NCBI GenBank assembly: GCA_019638395.1
Contig: JAHBTX010000003.1
Location: 894,022 to 958,021, forward strand
DNA length: 64,000 nt
DNA from: Cyclobacteriaceae bacterium
GTDB lineage: Bacteria; Bacteroidota; Bacteroidia; Cytophagales; Cyclobacteriaceae
Direction of reading: 5' to 3'
The translations under genes were made by a program, and so were the position numbers. Under the pieces are notes generated by a model. That model searched no databases. It saw only the letters and a list, made by a program, of their open reading frames with translations, and was not told the origin of the DNA. Of this stretch, positions 25,766-33,921 are shown in pieces. The stretch's first letter is position 1. Every line of letters begins with the position of its first letter.

Positions 25766-27103
25766 TTACTTCGTGATTAATCTTTTAATCATCTCAGTAT
25801 AATACTCACCAAAGTAAGGGCCAACCCAATTCAGGGTGGTTACTTCTTCGCGCAAGCTATTGTTGTAGTGTGCATCTTCTGTAATGTAACCGGTATAATC
25901 GCCATTAAAACTGGTGATAATTAAACGCTTATTATGTAGGGCCGCTGCTGCCGCTAAATTTTTAGTTACGTAAATCTCTCCTGAGAAATCGCATGGAGTT
26001 CCTACCAACATAACCGATCCGATCTGCAAGCAGGTAAGTTCGCCTTGCAGGGGTTGTAGCAAAGTTGAAAAAATCCAGTTGCGGAGTTTATAATTTTGAT
26101 TGAGGCGTAATTGGGAATTTCCATGCTCAATAGGAATGTGCATTGTTTTTATTTCAGCGTTTAATTGATGCTGAACGGCTGGATGCAAGGCCTTATCGGC
26201 AAGAATTTTAGCGGCTTGTGCGGCACCGGCAAATTCAGTTTCGGTAACTCCAGCTAATCGATGGCTGCCCACCATACCGGCCATAAACATTCCAAAATTT
26301 TGTTTATTGGTTTCAATCTGGTTAACCAATGCTGCCGGGTAATCGCCCGAAAGGGCAGTACTTTTTTTGCTGATGCTGGTTGCGTGTGCACTAAAGGTAA
26401 CAAGATAGGCGTGCGTACTATCTGCTCTCGAAAATCTTAAACCCCGCAATTCACCATCGTACGAGTTACCAGCTTGTAGTCGGTTGGCCGCGTATGGGTG
26501 GGCATCGGTTTGCCAGTACCATGCTTGTGTGGGTAACAAGTTGATTCTTGCGTTCGCGATGGCACTGGCTATACGTTTAGCCGTAGCTTGAATCCAATTC
26601 TCTTGGTAGTTGCCCACGGCAAATTGGGCGCCCCACGCAGCATGCCAGCCACCCAAACCATTATGCGTATGCGTAGCACTGTAGTAAAGAAAAGTGGGTT
26701 TGCCTGTTGTGGTTAACTGGGCTTCTAGTTCTTTCTTTAAGGCTGGTGGAAAGATCAGCAAATCCGCACTGATCAGTATAGCTTCTACACTTCCATTGTC
26801 AATAACAATTGTGCGTACGAACAAGGAGTCGTGCACACTTTCAAATGTTGGTCGGGGACGATACCCGGCCATGGGCATGGAATAAGCAGGTGTAATGTTT
26901 ACCTTACCCCAGGCTGCCGAAAGTGTTTTGGATGGATAAGCTGATGGCTGTACTGTATCCAGTTTTGCCAGCATGCGGGTGTAAAAATCCTGGTTATGCA
27001 AAGGTGTTCGATCAATCCGGCCAACGATGCTTGCAAAAATACCAGTAGCAATAAGTACAAATACACTCAGCCTGACTATCCACTTACGCAGGCTTATGTT
27101 CAT
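25766..27103 (-). CDS. Neutral/alkaline ceramidase N-terminal-domain protein
   Basis: 445 aa with one N-terminal membrane anchor (LSVFVLIATGIFASIV). The ceramidase-like catalytic domain shows WGKVNITPAYSMPMAGY at its start, SATHTHNG (zinc-binding His), FSAHATS, SGDYPA and SFNGDYTGYITEDAHY. Neutral ceramidases release fatty acid from ceramide, but the same domain also occurs in uncharacterised surface hydrolases. It lacks the C-terminal Ig-like domain of full ceramidases. The ATG overlaps the upstream OmpA-family stop by one base, so the pair is coupled. Confidence 0.75.
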   Translation of the reverse strand: MNISLRKWIVRLSVFVLIATGIFASIVGRIDRTPLHNQDFYTRMLAKLDTVQPSAYPSKTLSAAWGKVNITPAYSMPMAGYRPRPTFESVHDSLFVRTIVIDNGSVEAILISADLLIFPPALKKELEAQLTTTGKPTFLYYSATHTHNGLGGWHAAWGAQFAVGNYQENWIQATAKRIASAIANARINLLPTQAWYWQTDAHPYAANRLQAGNSYDGELRGLRFSRADSTHAYLVTFSAHATSISKKSTALSGDYPAALVNQIETNKQNFGMFMAGMVGSHRLAGVTETEFAGAAQAAKILADKALHPAVQHQLNAEIKTMHIPIEHGNSQLRLNQNYKLRNWIFSTLLQPLQGELTCLQIGSVMLVGTPCDFSGEIYVTKNLAAAAALHNKRLIITSFNGDYTGYITEDAHYNNSLREEVTTLNWVGPYFGEYYTEMIKRLITK

Positions 27104-29175
27104 TATTTTTCGATAATGGTAAACTCTGTTCTGCGGTTAAGCTGGCGATTGGCCCGGGTTTTATTATCGGCAATGGGCTTATCCGGGCCATAGCCGGCAA
27201 CAGTAATTCTGCTTTCATCGATACCCGCATTCACAAGATGTTTTTTTACTGCTTGTGCGCGTCTCTGGCTTAGCCCAACGTTGTAGGCATACGATCCAAC
27301 ATTATCGGTATGTCCGCTAATTTCTACTTTGATAGATGCCGCAGTTTTCATGATTTGTTCGAGGTATAAAATATCTTCAAATGATTTGGGTATATCGCTG
27401 TCATGCGCAAAATAAACGTTGAGTGTGCGTTTATAATTAACGGCAATTTTATCTAAGTATATGGTATCTGTTAAAGCGGTGGTCATGCCCGGTCCGAACA
27501 AGTAAGTGGATGAGTAGGGTATGTGTTCCATACCCGATACCAGCAGTTTGTAGCGTTCAACACCAGTGGTTTTGTTTTTAACATGCGTAAAATACGTTCC
27601 GGGTTTGGTGGCTGTCAGGTTCACATCAGTACCAACTGCGGTTAATTTTACTTTTGCATTTGATATAGGCTGTTTGGTGTCGCCTTCGGCTACATAAACC
27701 GTTAACTCTACGTTAGCTGGTGTAAGGGCAGGTTTTTCAGAAGCTACGGGTTTGGTTTTTGTTTGAGTGTTGGTTTCTGTTTGGGGTCGGCCACCAAATA
27801 GAGGCATTTGATCTTCCATGGCTAACACGGCATCGGCAAAATCGGGTTGTGTATAAACCGGTTCTTTCCAATTGCGGATGTCAATTTTATAAATGTCTTG
27901 CTCGCCAATACCTTCCGGGCGCAAGGAAGATATGTAGGCATAATCTTCGTTGCGGGTTAACACTATGTAGATATCGTTTTCAACCGAGTTGATAGGGTAA
28001 CCCATGTTTATTGGTTTTTCCCACATATCTTTTTCAGCGTTAAAGGTAGATCGATAAATATCCAGATCGCCCATGCCAGCATGGCCATTGGAGCTGAAGT
28101 ATAAATGCTTACCACTTGCTGAAACATAAACACCGTCTTCATCCATTTCGGTATTCACGTTTCTTCCCAGGTTGCGGGGTGTTCCCCAACGGCCTTTCGA
28201 ATCTTTTGTGCTTACATAAATATCGGTACCACCGTAACCTCCCGGGCGATTGCTGGAGAAGAAGAGTTTGTTGCCATCGGCCGTAATGGTGGCTGAGTTT
28301 TCGATGTACTCGGTATTGATTTCGAGTATTTCTTTCGGGTCGGTCCAGGTACCATCAGGTTTTAGAAATGAAGCCAGAATATCGCCCCCGTTGCTATCGT
28401 GGTAGAGTAACATCTCCTTTCCATCAGGCGAAAGGTTTATGCTTGCATTATGGTAATTATTATTAAGAGGCCCCGAAAGATTACGGGCCGGAGTCCATTG
28501 GCCATCAACCTTTTTAGAGTAAAAAATTTCTTCGTAGTACTCGTTGTCGGCTGCTAACCGGTTATTCAAATTTTCTTCGGGCCTGCGCGTGGTAAATACC
28601 ATAAACGTTTCATCAGCATTAATAGCGGGCGCATAATCCGGCCATTCTGAGTTGATATTATTATCCAGGTGCGAAATAGAAACATCCACCGGCTGGGCAA
28701 TCATAATTTTGGCATTATGACACTCGAATATTTTTCTGTTTACTTCATTAATTTTTTTCGATTTTTCGTAATCGAGCGAGCGGGCCAAAAGCCGGTTATA
28801 CCGATCGTACAGTAAAATGGCGCTGTCAAATTTTTCGGAATAATGATAGGCCTGGCCGAGATAGAATAAAATTTCGGTATCGATTTTAGGATCGAGTTGA
28901 TACGCGTTTTTAAAATATTGCAGTGAAAGTTCTTTACGCACGGTAAGCATGATGGAGCGGCCTGCCATAAACTGAGCTTTCGCATTTTTTGGATTGGCCT
29001 CTACAGCCAGTATAAATAATTCGGAAGCAACCTTACGGTGCTCGTAATCAAAAATTTCCATGCCTTGTGCATAATACTGCTCGGATAGGGCTATCGAATC
29101 TTGTTGAGAAAAAAGCGGAAAGTAAAGGCCGGTAAAAACTGCAATTGCCAGCAGGCGTTTGTAAGCGTTAGCCAT
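27103..29175 (-). CDS. OmpA-family protein with TPR and PD40 repeats
   Basis: 690 aa with a signal peptide (MANAYKRLLAIAVFTGLYFPLFSQ split after residue 24). N-terminal TPRs, then WD40-like PD40 beta-propeller repeats (FSSNRPGGYGGTDIYVS, FSSNGHAGMGDLDIYRS), a carboxypeptidase-regulatory-like segment, and a C-terminal OmpA peptidoglycan-binding domain (ISGHTDNVGSYAYNVGLSQR, ANRQLNRRTEF). This architecture matches outer-membrane/periplasmic proteins linked to the type IX secretion and gliding machinery (PorE-like), though most genomes carry several paralogues. Coupled to the ceramidase-like gene. Confidence 0.85.
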   Translation of the reverse strand: MANAYKRLLAIAVFTGLYFPLFSQQDSIALSEQYYAQGMEIFDYEHRKVASELFILAVEANPKNAKAQFMAGRSIMLTVRKELSLQYFKNAYQLDPKIDTEILFYLGQAYHYSEKFDSAILLYDRYNRLLARSLDYEKSKKINEVNRKIFECHNAKIMIAQPVDVSISHLDNNINSEWPDYAPAINADETFMVFTTRRPEENLNNRLAADNEYYEEIFYSKKVDGQWTPARNLSGPLNNNYHNASINLSPDGKEMLLYHDSNGGDILASFLKPDGTWTDPKEILEINTEYIENSATITADGNKLFFSSNRPGGYGGTDIYVSTKDSKGRWGTPRNLGRNVNTEMDEDGVYVSASGKHLYFSSNGHAGMGDLDIYRSTFNAEKDMWEKPINMGYPINSVENDIYIVLTRNEDYAYISSLRPEGIGEQDIYKIDIRNWKEPVYTQPDFADAVLAMEDQMPLFGGRPQTETNTQTKTKPVASEKPALTPANVELTVYVAEGDTKQPISNAKVKLTAVGTDVNLTATKPGTYFTHVKNKTTGVERYKLLVSGMEHIPYSSTYLFGPGMTTALTDTIYLDKIAVNYKRTLNVYFAHDSDIPKSFEDILYLEQIMKTAASIKVEISGHTDNVGSYAYNVGLSQRRAQAVKKHLVNAGIDESRITVAGYGPDKPIADNKTRANRQLNRRTEFTIIEK

Positions 29176-29270
29176 AGGTAAAATGGGTCAAGGTTGGGGT
29201 GTTCAATACAACCTTAAAGGTATTGAATTTTTAGCTTTTATTGCGGTACCAAATGGCTGTGCTTAATTTT

Positions 29271-29591
29271 TCAGGCACTGTGTCGGTATTGCTCTACTTC
29301 CCAGTTGGTCATTTTCTTTATCAGTGCTTCTTCCTGTAGCGAAAGGGTAGAGTCTGCATGTTCTTCCGGTACGGCATAGTGAAATTGCAATCGATACTTA
29401 AAGATCAGTTTGCTGCCCAATTCACTTTTAAAGTCCCGTAAAGGCAAAGTGCTATCAATCCAATACAGCAATAAGTCGTGCTCCGATTCGGCCGAGCCCG
29501 GTAAGTAATACCTGCTTGTGCCAGATAGTTTATCTAACACAGCTTCTTTAAAGCCAGGCCTTCCGCTAATATATAATGTAGTCCATGCCAT
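29271..29591 (-). CDS. Small conserved-looking protein of unknown function
   Basis: 106 aa from the second ATG (MAWTTLYISGRPGFKEAVLD). No signal peptide. Acidic, with WIDSTLPLRDFKSELGSKLI suggesting an alpha/beta fold. I do not recognise the family. It sits about 95 bases upstream of the OmpA-family gene on the same strand. Confidence 0.55.
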   Translation of the reverse strand: MAWTTLYISGRPGFKEAVLDKLSGTSRYYLPGSAESEHDLLLYWIDSTLPLRDFKSELGSKLIFKYRLQFHYAVPEEHADSTLSLQEEALIKKMTNWEVEQYRHSA

Positions 29592-29967
29592 ATACAATCA
29601 TCCTTCATAACAACTAAAAAAACATCCTTTTACGTATGTATGGATTGTCAGAACTTTCGTTCGCTACCGGAGAAGATTAAAAAATAAAATTCAGTTGGTA
29701 GATTTTTATAATTCAGGATACGCTTTAGAATACGCAGCGATGTGGAAATGGTTACAATAATTTATTGCTCGCTACTACTCGTTGCTGGCTGGTGGTTGCT
29801 GGTTAGTCTTTTCGCACGAGTAACACAATCGAGTTTACGGCAATACGTAGAATACCCCAGGTGGGCCATTTAATCCCAAAACGGGAGAACCGGTGTTTTA
29901 ATAACCTTGAAATTTAGTCAAAAAGCCAGTTTCGGGTGCTGGCATGATAATGCTTGCTGGGTACAGC
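29592..29967. other. Intergenic region with a GCTGGTTGCTGG-rich patch
   Basis: No credible gene. A low-complexity patch of repeated TTGCTGG units lies near 29777-29805; a similar patch recurs at 32240-32275. The rest is A/T-rich with no clear palindrome. Confidence 0.4.
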
Positions 29968-30348
29968 ATGAAAAAGAAAATAACAATCGGGGTTTTTGAA
30001 AATGACTCAATCAACCGTTTTATCTACAAACGAATGGTTAAGTTACAACCCGGAAAAGTAGATGCCCACATCTTTGAAAATCATGAAGAAGGAATTGAAA
30101 AGGTGCAACAATTAAAACCGGATGTTCTTTTTGTTGACTTACACATGCATGGCGAATACTTAGGTGGTATAGAATGGTTACGAACCATGAAATTGGTTTT
30201 GCCCCACACGAGGTTTGTGGCGATGACTACCCTTGTTCAAAAGAACGATCAGGAGACTGCGCTGAATGCTGGTTTCACCATGTGCATTGAAAAACCATTA
30301 CCTTTCTACGACATGGAGCGGTTGTTGAAACAGGTATCGGATAATTAA
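29968..30348 (+). CDS. Single-domain response regulator
   Basis: 126-aa receiver domain with no output domain. The phosphoacceptor is Asp57 in VLFVDLHMHG, the acidic pocket is E11-N-D13, the switch Thr is in VAMTT and the conserved Lys in IEKPLP. The N-terminus MKKKITIGVFENDS sets the start; an earlier ATG adds eight unlikely residues. No histidine kinase is adjacent, so it probably works in a phosphorelay or by protein contact. Confidence 0.82.
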   Translation: MKKKITIGVFENDSINRFIYKRMVKLQPGKVDAHIFENHEEGIEKVQQLKPDVLFVDLHMHGEYLGGIEWLRTMKLVLPHTRFVAMTTLVQKNDQETALNAGFTMCIEKPLPFYDMERLLKQVSDN

Positions 30349-30374
30349 CCTGAACACTTCGTTGGCTTATTGTA

Positions 30375-30404
30375 AACCTGTGTGCAAAGCATGCGGGTTT
30401 TTTT
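30375..30404 (+). terminator. Terminator after the response regulator
   Basis: An 11-bp stem with three G-T wobbles (30375-30385 with 30389-30399), loop AAA, followed by a seven-T run. Confidence 0.7.
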
Positions 30405-30485
30405 ATTCGTTATTAGCCATAGAAGTTATTAGCGAATGGGGACTTACTTATAAAAAATTTGCATCTTCCCACCTAAACATAATGT

Positions 30486-31427
30486 ATGGCAACGCTCGAT
30501 AAACTGCTTGGCATTGAATACCCTATTCTGGTTGCGCCTATGTTTTTGATTTCCAACACCAAAATGGTAAAAGCTGCTTTAGACAGCGGTATTACAGCAG
30601 CGTTTCCGGCACTCAACTATCGCACCGATGCCGAACTGCGGGCTGCCATACACGAGATAAAAGCCCATACTCAAAAACCTTTTGGTGTTAACCTGATTGT
30701 AAACAAATCCAACTTTAAGTATAAAGATCAACTGAAAACACTTGTTGAATTAAAAGTGGATTTCATCATTACCTCACTCGGTAGTCCGCAAGAAGTAATT
30801 GAACAATGCAAACCAGTGGGCATAAAAGTTTTTTGTGATGTGATTGACCTGGAGTATGCCAAAAAAGTGGAATCGATGGGGGCAGATGCACTGATTGCCG
30901 TAAACAACCAGGCCGGTGGACATGCTGGAAAAATTTCGCCCAAAGAACTGATAACCTTGCTCACTGCAAATTGTAGTATTCCGGTTATCTCAGCCGGAGG
31001 TATTGCTTTCGCCAAAGATGTTGCAGAAGTTATGAGCTGGGGTGCGTCAGGTGTATCGGTGGGCACCATTTTTATGGCAAGCGAAGAAGCACCAATCTCT
31101 GCTGATTACAAACAGGCTTTAATTGATTATGGAGCCGGTGACATTGTTATGACATCTAAACTTTCAGGTTCACCCTTAACTGTGATCAACACGCCTTATG
31201 TAAAGCAATTAGGTACTGAAGCCAATTGGTTAGAGCGATTACTGCAAAAGAACAAACGACTAAAGAAATATGTAAAGCTGTTGATTGCCTGGAAAGGCAT
31301 GAAGCAAATTGAGAAAGCCGCCTTTAGCGCAACCTACCAAACTGTATGGTGTGCCGGCCCGGCTATTGAACATGTGCATAACGTACGGCCGATGAAGGAG
31401 ATTGTGAAACAGTTAACTAACGAGTAA
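30486..31427 (+). CDS. Nitronate monooxygenase-family FMN oxidoreductase
   Basis: 313-aa TIM-barrel flavoenzyme of the nitronate monooxygenase/2-nitropropane dioxygenase family. Family features: YPILVAPMFLISN at the N-terminus, KPFGVNL, NNQAGGHAG (His as candidate base), PVISAGGIA and the phosphate-binding GASGVSVGTIFMASEEA. These enzymes oxidise nitronates; some members reduce enoyl-ACP. Cytosolic. A methyltransferase follows 63 bases later. Confidence 0.85.
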   Translation: MATLDKLLGIEYPILVAPMFLISNTKMVKAALDSGITAAFPALNYRTDAELRAAIHEIKAHTQKPFGVNLIVNKSNFKYKDQLKTLVELKVDFIITSLGSPQEVIEQCKPVGIKVFCDVIDLEYAKKVESMGADALIAVNNQAGGHAGKISPKELITLLTANCSIPVISAGGIAFAKDVAEVMSWGASGVSVGTIFMASEEAPISADYKQALIDYGAGDIVMTSKLSGSPLTVINTPYVKQLGTEANWLERLLQKNKRLKKYVKLLIAWKGMKQIEKAAFSATYQTVWCAGPAIEHVHNVRPMKEIVKQLTNE

Positions 31428-31490
31428 TAAGTATCAAGTAGTGAGTATTGAGACTAACCTATTATGTCTTGGTTCTAATTTCTAAAAGGA

Positions 31491-32234
31491 ATGAATGAGA
31501 AAAAGCATTGGGAGCGGCTCGCTCCGGAATACAACAACGAAATCTTCGATGTTTATGCCAGCGATAAATTCAAAAAACTTCCGCGCTACATTCGTAAACA
31601 TGCTGCACACACTAAAACTGCAATCGACTTTGGTTGTGGCAATGGTAAATCGTTTCGCTATTTAGCACCCGTATTTAAAAGTGTATTAGGTGTAGATATC
31701 TCCAAAGGATTATTGAAACAAGCTGCAACACGCAATTATAAAAACGTAACACTCAAAGCGCATGATGTAACACGCAGGTTGCAGGCGCCCAAAGCCGACT
31801 TTGCTTTTTGTTGTAACGTAGTGATGTTTCCCGATCTCGATAAAAATACAAAGGCCTTTCAAAACATTGGCAAAGCCCTTAAGCCTGGTGGCACTGCGTT
31901 GTTTGTATTACCATCCTTAGACTCAGCCATATTCTCTTCGTGGCAGTTGATTCAGTTGTATAAAAGTGAAGGAGTAAAGGCGGCCGATATTCCCGCCCAT
32001 GAGTTTCACTTTAAAGGCAACAAGCGCGACATGCTGCAAGGTATTGTACACATCGACAGAGTACCCACCAAACATTATTCAGCCAGCGAGTTGGAAGTGA
32101 TCTTACCACAAGCAGGCTTCACCATTACCAAACTTGAAAAATTAGAATACGATTGGGACACCGAGTTAACAAACCCGCCTAAACATCTGGGTGCACCCTA
32201 TCCGTGGGATTGGTTGGTGGAAGTGAGGGTGTGA
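31491..32234 (+). CDS. SAM-dependent methyltransferase, class I
   Basis: 247 aa. The SAM-binding motif I AIDFGCGNGKSFRYL is followed by VLGVDISKGLL (acidic residue at the end of strand 2), a post-I region KAHDVTRRL and the ALKPGGTALFVLPS segment. The N-terminus HWERLAPEYNNEIFDVY is typical of small-molecule or lipid methyltransferases. Substrate unknown. Confidence 0.85.
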   Translation: MNEKKHWERLAPEYNNEIFDVYASDKFKKLPRYIRKHAAHTKTAIDFGCGNGKSFRYLAPVFKSVLGVDISKGLLKQAATRNYKNVTLKAHDVTRRLQAPKADFAFCCNVVMFPDLDKNTKAFQNIGKALKPGGTALFVLPSLDSAIFSSWQLIQLYKSEGVKAADIPAHEFHFKGNKRDMLQGIVHIDRVPTKHYSASELEVILPQAGFTITKLEKLEYDWDTELTNPPKHLGAPYPWDWLVEVRV

Positions 32235-32572
32235 ATAAGTTGCTGGTTGCTGTTTTCTTATAGCTGGTTGTGAGAATAAGTTACCGGTTTCCGGTGTCTT
32301 GTTAATCAAAATAAATTCTGAGTGGTAAGTCGCGCTCATTTATTGATTAGCAATGATGAAGTTAACAGAATCGATAAGTAAAACCGAAATAAACGAACGA
32401 AGAATCCTCAGCTTCGAAGCCACTAGCAGATTGGCCACACCAGCTTTCATTGAAGCGGGGGAAAACCACATCCGATTTGTGGAAAAACCTCTATCGTAAA
32501 ATCGCCCTGTTTGGTTGAATTAAAGTAATTTTAGGGTTAGTCAATTTTTTTATAGAACTCCTGATTTTGTCA

Positions 32573-32698
32573 ATGTCAACTAAATTCTTCACCAATTCCA
32601 ACGAAAACACACTCCTCGAAAAATTCAAAGGCGTATTTACTTACACTAAGGTGGCCGCCTTCGATGCGCTGGTAGGAGCCAGGAAGCTGGTTCATTGA
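32573..32698 (+). pseudogene. N-terminal remnant of a PLD/SNF2-type helicase or nuclease
   Basis: The first ~36 codons (MSTKFFTNSNENTLLEKFKG, then VFTYTKVAAFDALVG) match the characteristic N-terminus of large Bacteroidota proteins carrying a phospholipase-D-like nuclease domain, often fused to an SNF2 helicase and found in defence loci. After FDALVG the similarity ends and the frame closes within six codons. The rest of the gene has been deleted. Confidence 0.65.
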
Positions 32699-32720
32699 AC
32701 AAACGAAATAAGAAATCTTG

Positions 32721-32769
32721 AGGTCGCAAATTGCGTCCTTTAACTTCTAAGGTCACAGATTGTGATCTT
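32721..32769 (+). promoter_or_regulatory. Two tandem operator-like palindromes before the ORF6N gene
   Basis: Palindrome 1, AGGTCGCAAATTGCGTCCT (32721-32739), pairs 8 of 9 positions. Palindrome 2 (32749-32769), with arms AAGGTCACA and TGTGATCTT, pairs 8 of 10. Both share the half-site AGGTCRCA and lie about 29 bases centre to centre, on the same face of the helix if three turns apart. They end 16 bases before the ORF6N start, a place suited to autoregulation. Confidence 0.5.
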
Positions 32770-32784
32770 AGACAAATTTGAAAT

Positions 32785-33309
32785 ATGAAAGAACTATCTG
32801 TTATTACCACCCCCGATTTCATCGCCACAAAAATTCTATTTCTGCGGAGCGAAAAAGTGCTGTTGGATTCCGATTTGGCTCTTTTATACGGGGTTGAAAC
32901 CAGAGTTTTAAATCAAGCTGTTAGGAGAAATGCAGATCGTTTCCCAAATGATTTCATGTTTGAACTGACACGGGATGAATTCGATGGTTTGATATCACTA
33001 ACTGTGACATCAAACAAAGGCCGAGGCGGGCGAAGGAAATTACCGCTTGCCTTTACCGAACAAGGGGTGGTCATGCTCTCAGGAATTCTCAACAGCCCAC
33101 GAGCTGTAGAAACCAACATTGCCATTATGCGCACGTTTGTGGCTCTGCGCAAACTCATGGAAACCAATAAAGACCTCGCAGCCAAAATCCGCCAACTAGA
33201 GAAAAAGTACGATCAACGTTTTAAATTGGTGTTCGATGCCATTCAAAAATTAATCAAGCAGGAAAAGGAAGCACGACCGATTGGCTTCGAAATCGGAAAA
33301 AAGAAATAG
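32785..33309 (+). CDS. ORF6N-domain DNA-binding protein
   Basis: 174 aa, intact. The ORF6N domain spans about residues 8-120: VLLDSDLALLYGVETRVLNQ, AVRRNADRFPNDFMFEL, LPLAFTEQGVVMLSGILNS. A helical, charged C-terminus (LEKKYDQRFKLVFDAIQKLI) ends in the family-typical PIGFEIGKKK. Such proteins derive from phage antirepressors and accompany mobile restriction or defence genes. The next reading frame starts two bases after its stop but is truncated. Relative of the pseudogene at 7536. Confidence 0.88.
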   Translation: MKELSVITTPDFIATKILFLRSEKVLLDSDLALLYGVETRVLNQAVRRNADRFPNDFMFELTRDEFDGLISLTVTSNKGRGGRRKLPLAFTEQGVVMLSGILNSPRAVETNIAIMRTFVALRKLMETNKDLAAKIRQLEKKYDQRFKLVFDAIQKLIKQEKEARPIGFEIGKKK

Positions 33310-33311
33310 CC

Positions 33312-33377
33312 ATGCCCAACACCGACATCAAAAACATCTTCCAAAGCAACCTCACTTCACATACTCAATCTTTGTAA
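33312..33377 (+). pseudogene. Stub of the gene once downstream of ORF6N
   Basis: ATG at 33312, two bases after the ORF6N stop, opens 21 codons (MPNTDIKNIFQSNLTSHTQS L) and runs into the convergent greB 3' end, whose stop is at 33352. The operon-like spacing and abrupt loss suggest that a following gene was removed by a deletion ending at the greB terminus. Too short to identify. Confidence 0.45.
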
Positions 33378-33831
33378 TGCGCCACACAAACTGATGCGTA
33401 GGCGTTTTAACAACCACTTCATCGCCCACTTCTTTTTTGAGCAACGCTTGCGCCATAGGCGAGTCCATCGAGATGTAATCTTTGGCACCAATTAATTCTT
33501 CACCACCCACAATGCGAAACCGGTTTTTCATGCCTTTGTTATTCTCAATTGATACCCACGCGCCAAACATCACTTTACCTTCCTGAAAAGGAGAGTAGTG
33601 TACTACTTTCAATTCATCAATGCATTTGCGCAAATACAAAATTCGTTTGTCGATTTCGCGCAAGCGTTTTTTGTTGTAATGATAGTCAGCATTTTCGGAA
33701 CGATCGCCCAGGCTGGCAGCCCACGCTACTTTGGCAGTGGTGTCGGGTCGTTCTACCCGCCACAGGTGATCAAGTTCGGCTTTTAACTTCTCCAAACCTT
33801 CGGGGGTGATCATGGGTGTTTTTACCAACAT
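33352..33831 (-). CDS. greB: Transcription elongation factor GreB
   Basis: 159 aa. The N-terminal coiled-coil (MITPEGLEKLKAELDHLWRV) carries the acidic tip and the GreB-type phrase SLGDRSENADYHYNKKRLRE. The C-terminal FKBP-like domain follows (ISMDSPMAQALLKKEVGDEV). It rescues backtracked RNA polymerase by stimulating transcript cleavage. An alternative start six codons downstream (MITPEGL) is possible. Confidence 0.9.
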   Translation of the reverse strand: MLVKTPMITPEGLEKLKAELDHLWRVERPDTTAKVAWAASLGDRSENADYHYNKKRLREIDKRILYLRKCIDELKVVHYSPFQEGKVMFGAWVSIENNKGMKNRFRIVGGEELIGAKDYISMDSPMAQALLKKEVGDEVVVKTPTHQFVWRITKIEYVK

Positions 33832-33921
33832 CTATAACTTCAGTTACTTGCTCTCAGAATTTTCGGGTTGAAGATATTGAATAGGAATCTTGCTACTGGC
33901 AAACAGTAGTCGCAAACTTTT

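Larger units (their letters stand above)
32235..32784. other. Intergenic scar containing remnants of an accessory locus
   Basis: Holds a low-complexity GCTGGTTG patch (32240-32275), an orphan 48-codon frame (32353-32499, MKLTESISKTEINERRILSF..., not recognised), the truncated helicase-type N-terminus at 32573 and the operator-like palindromes before the ORF6N gene. No intact gene is seen. Confidence 0.55.
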
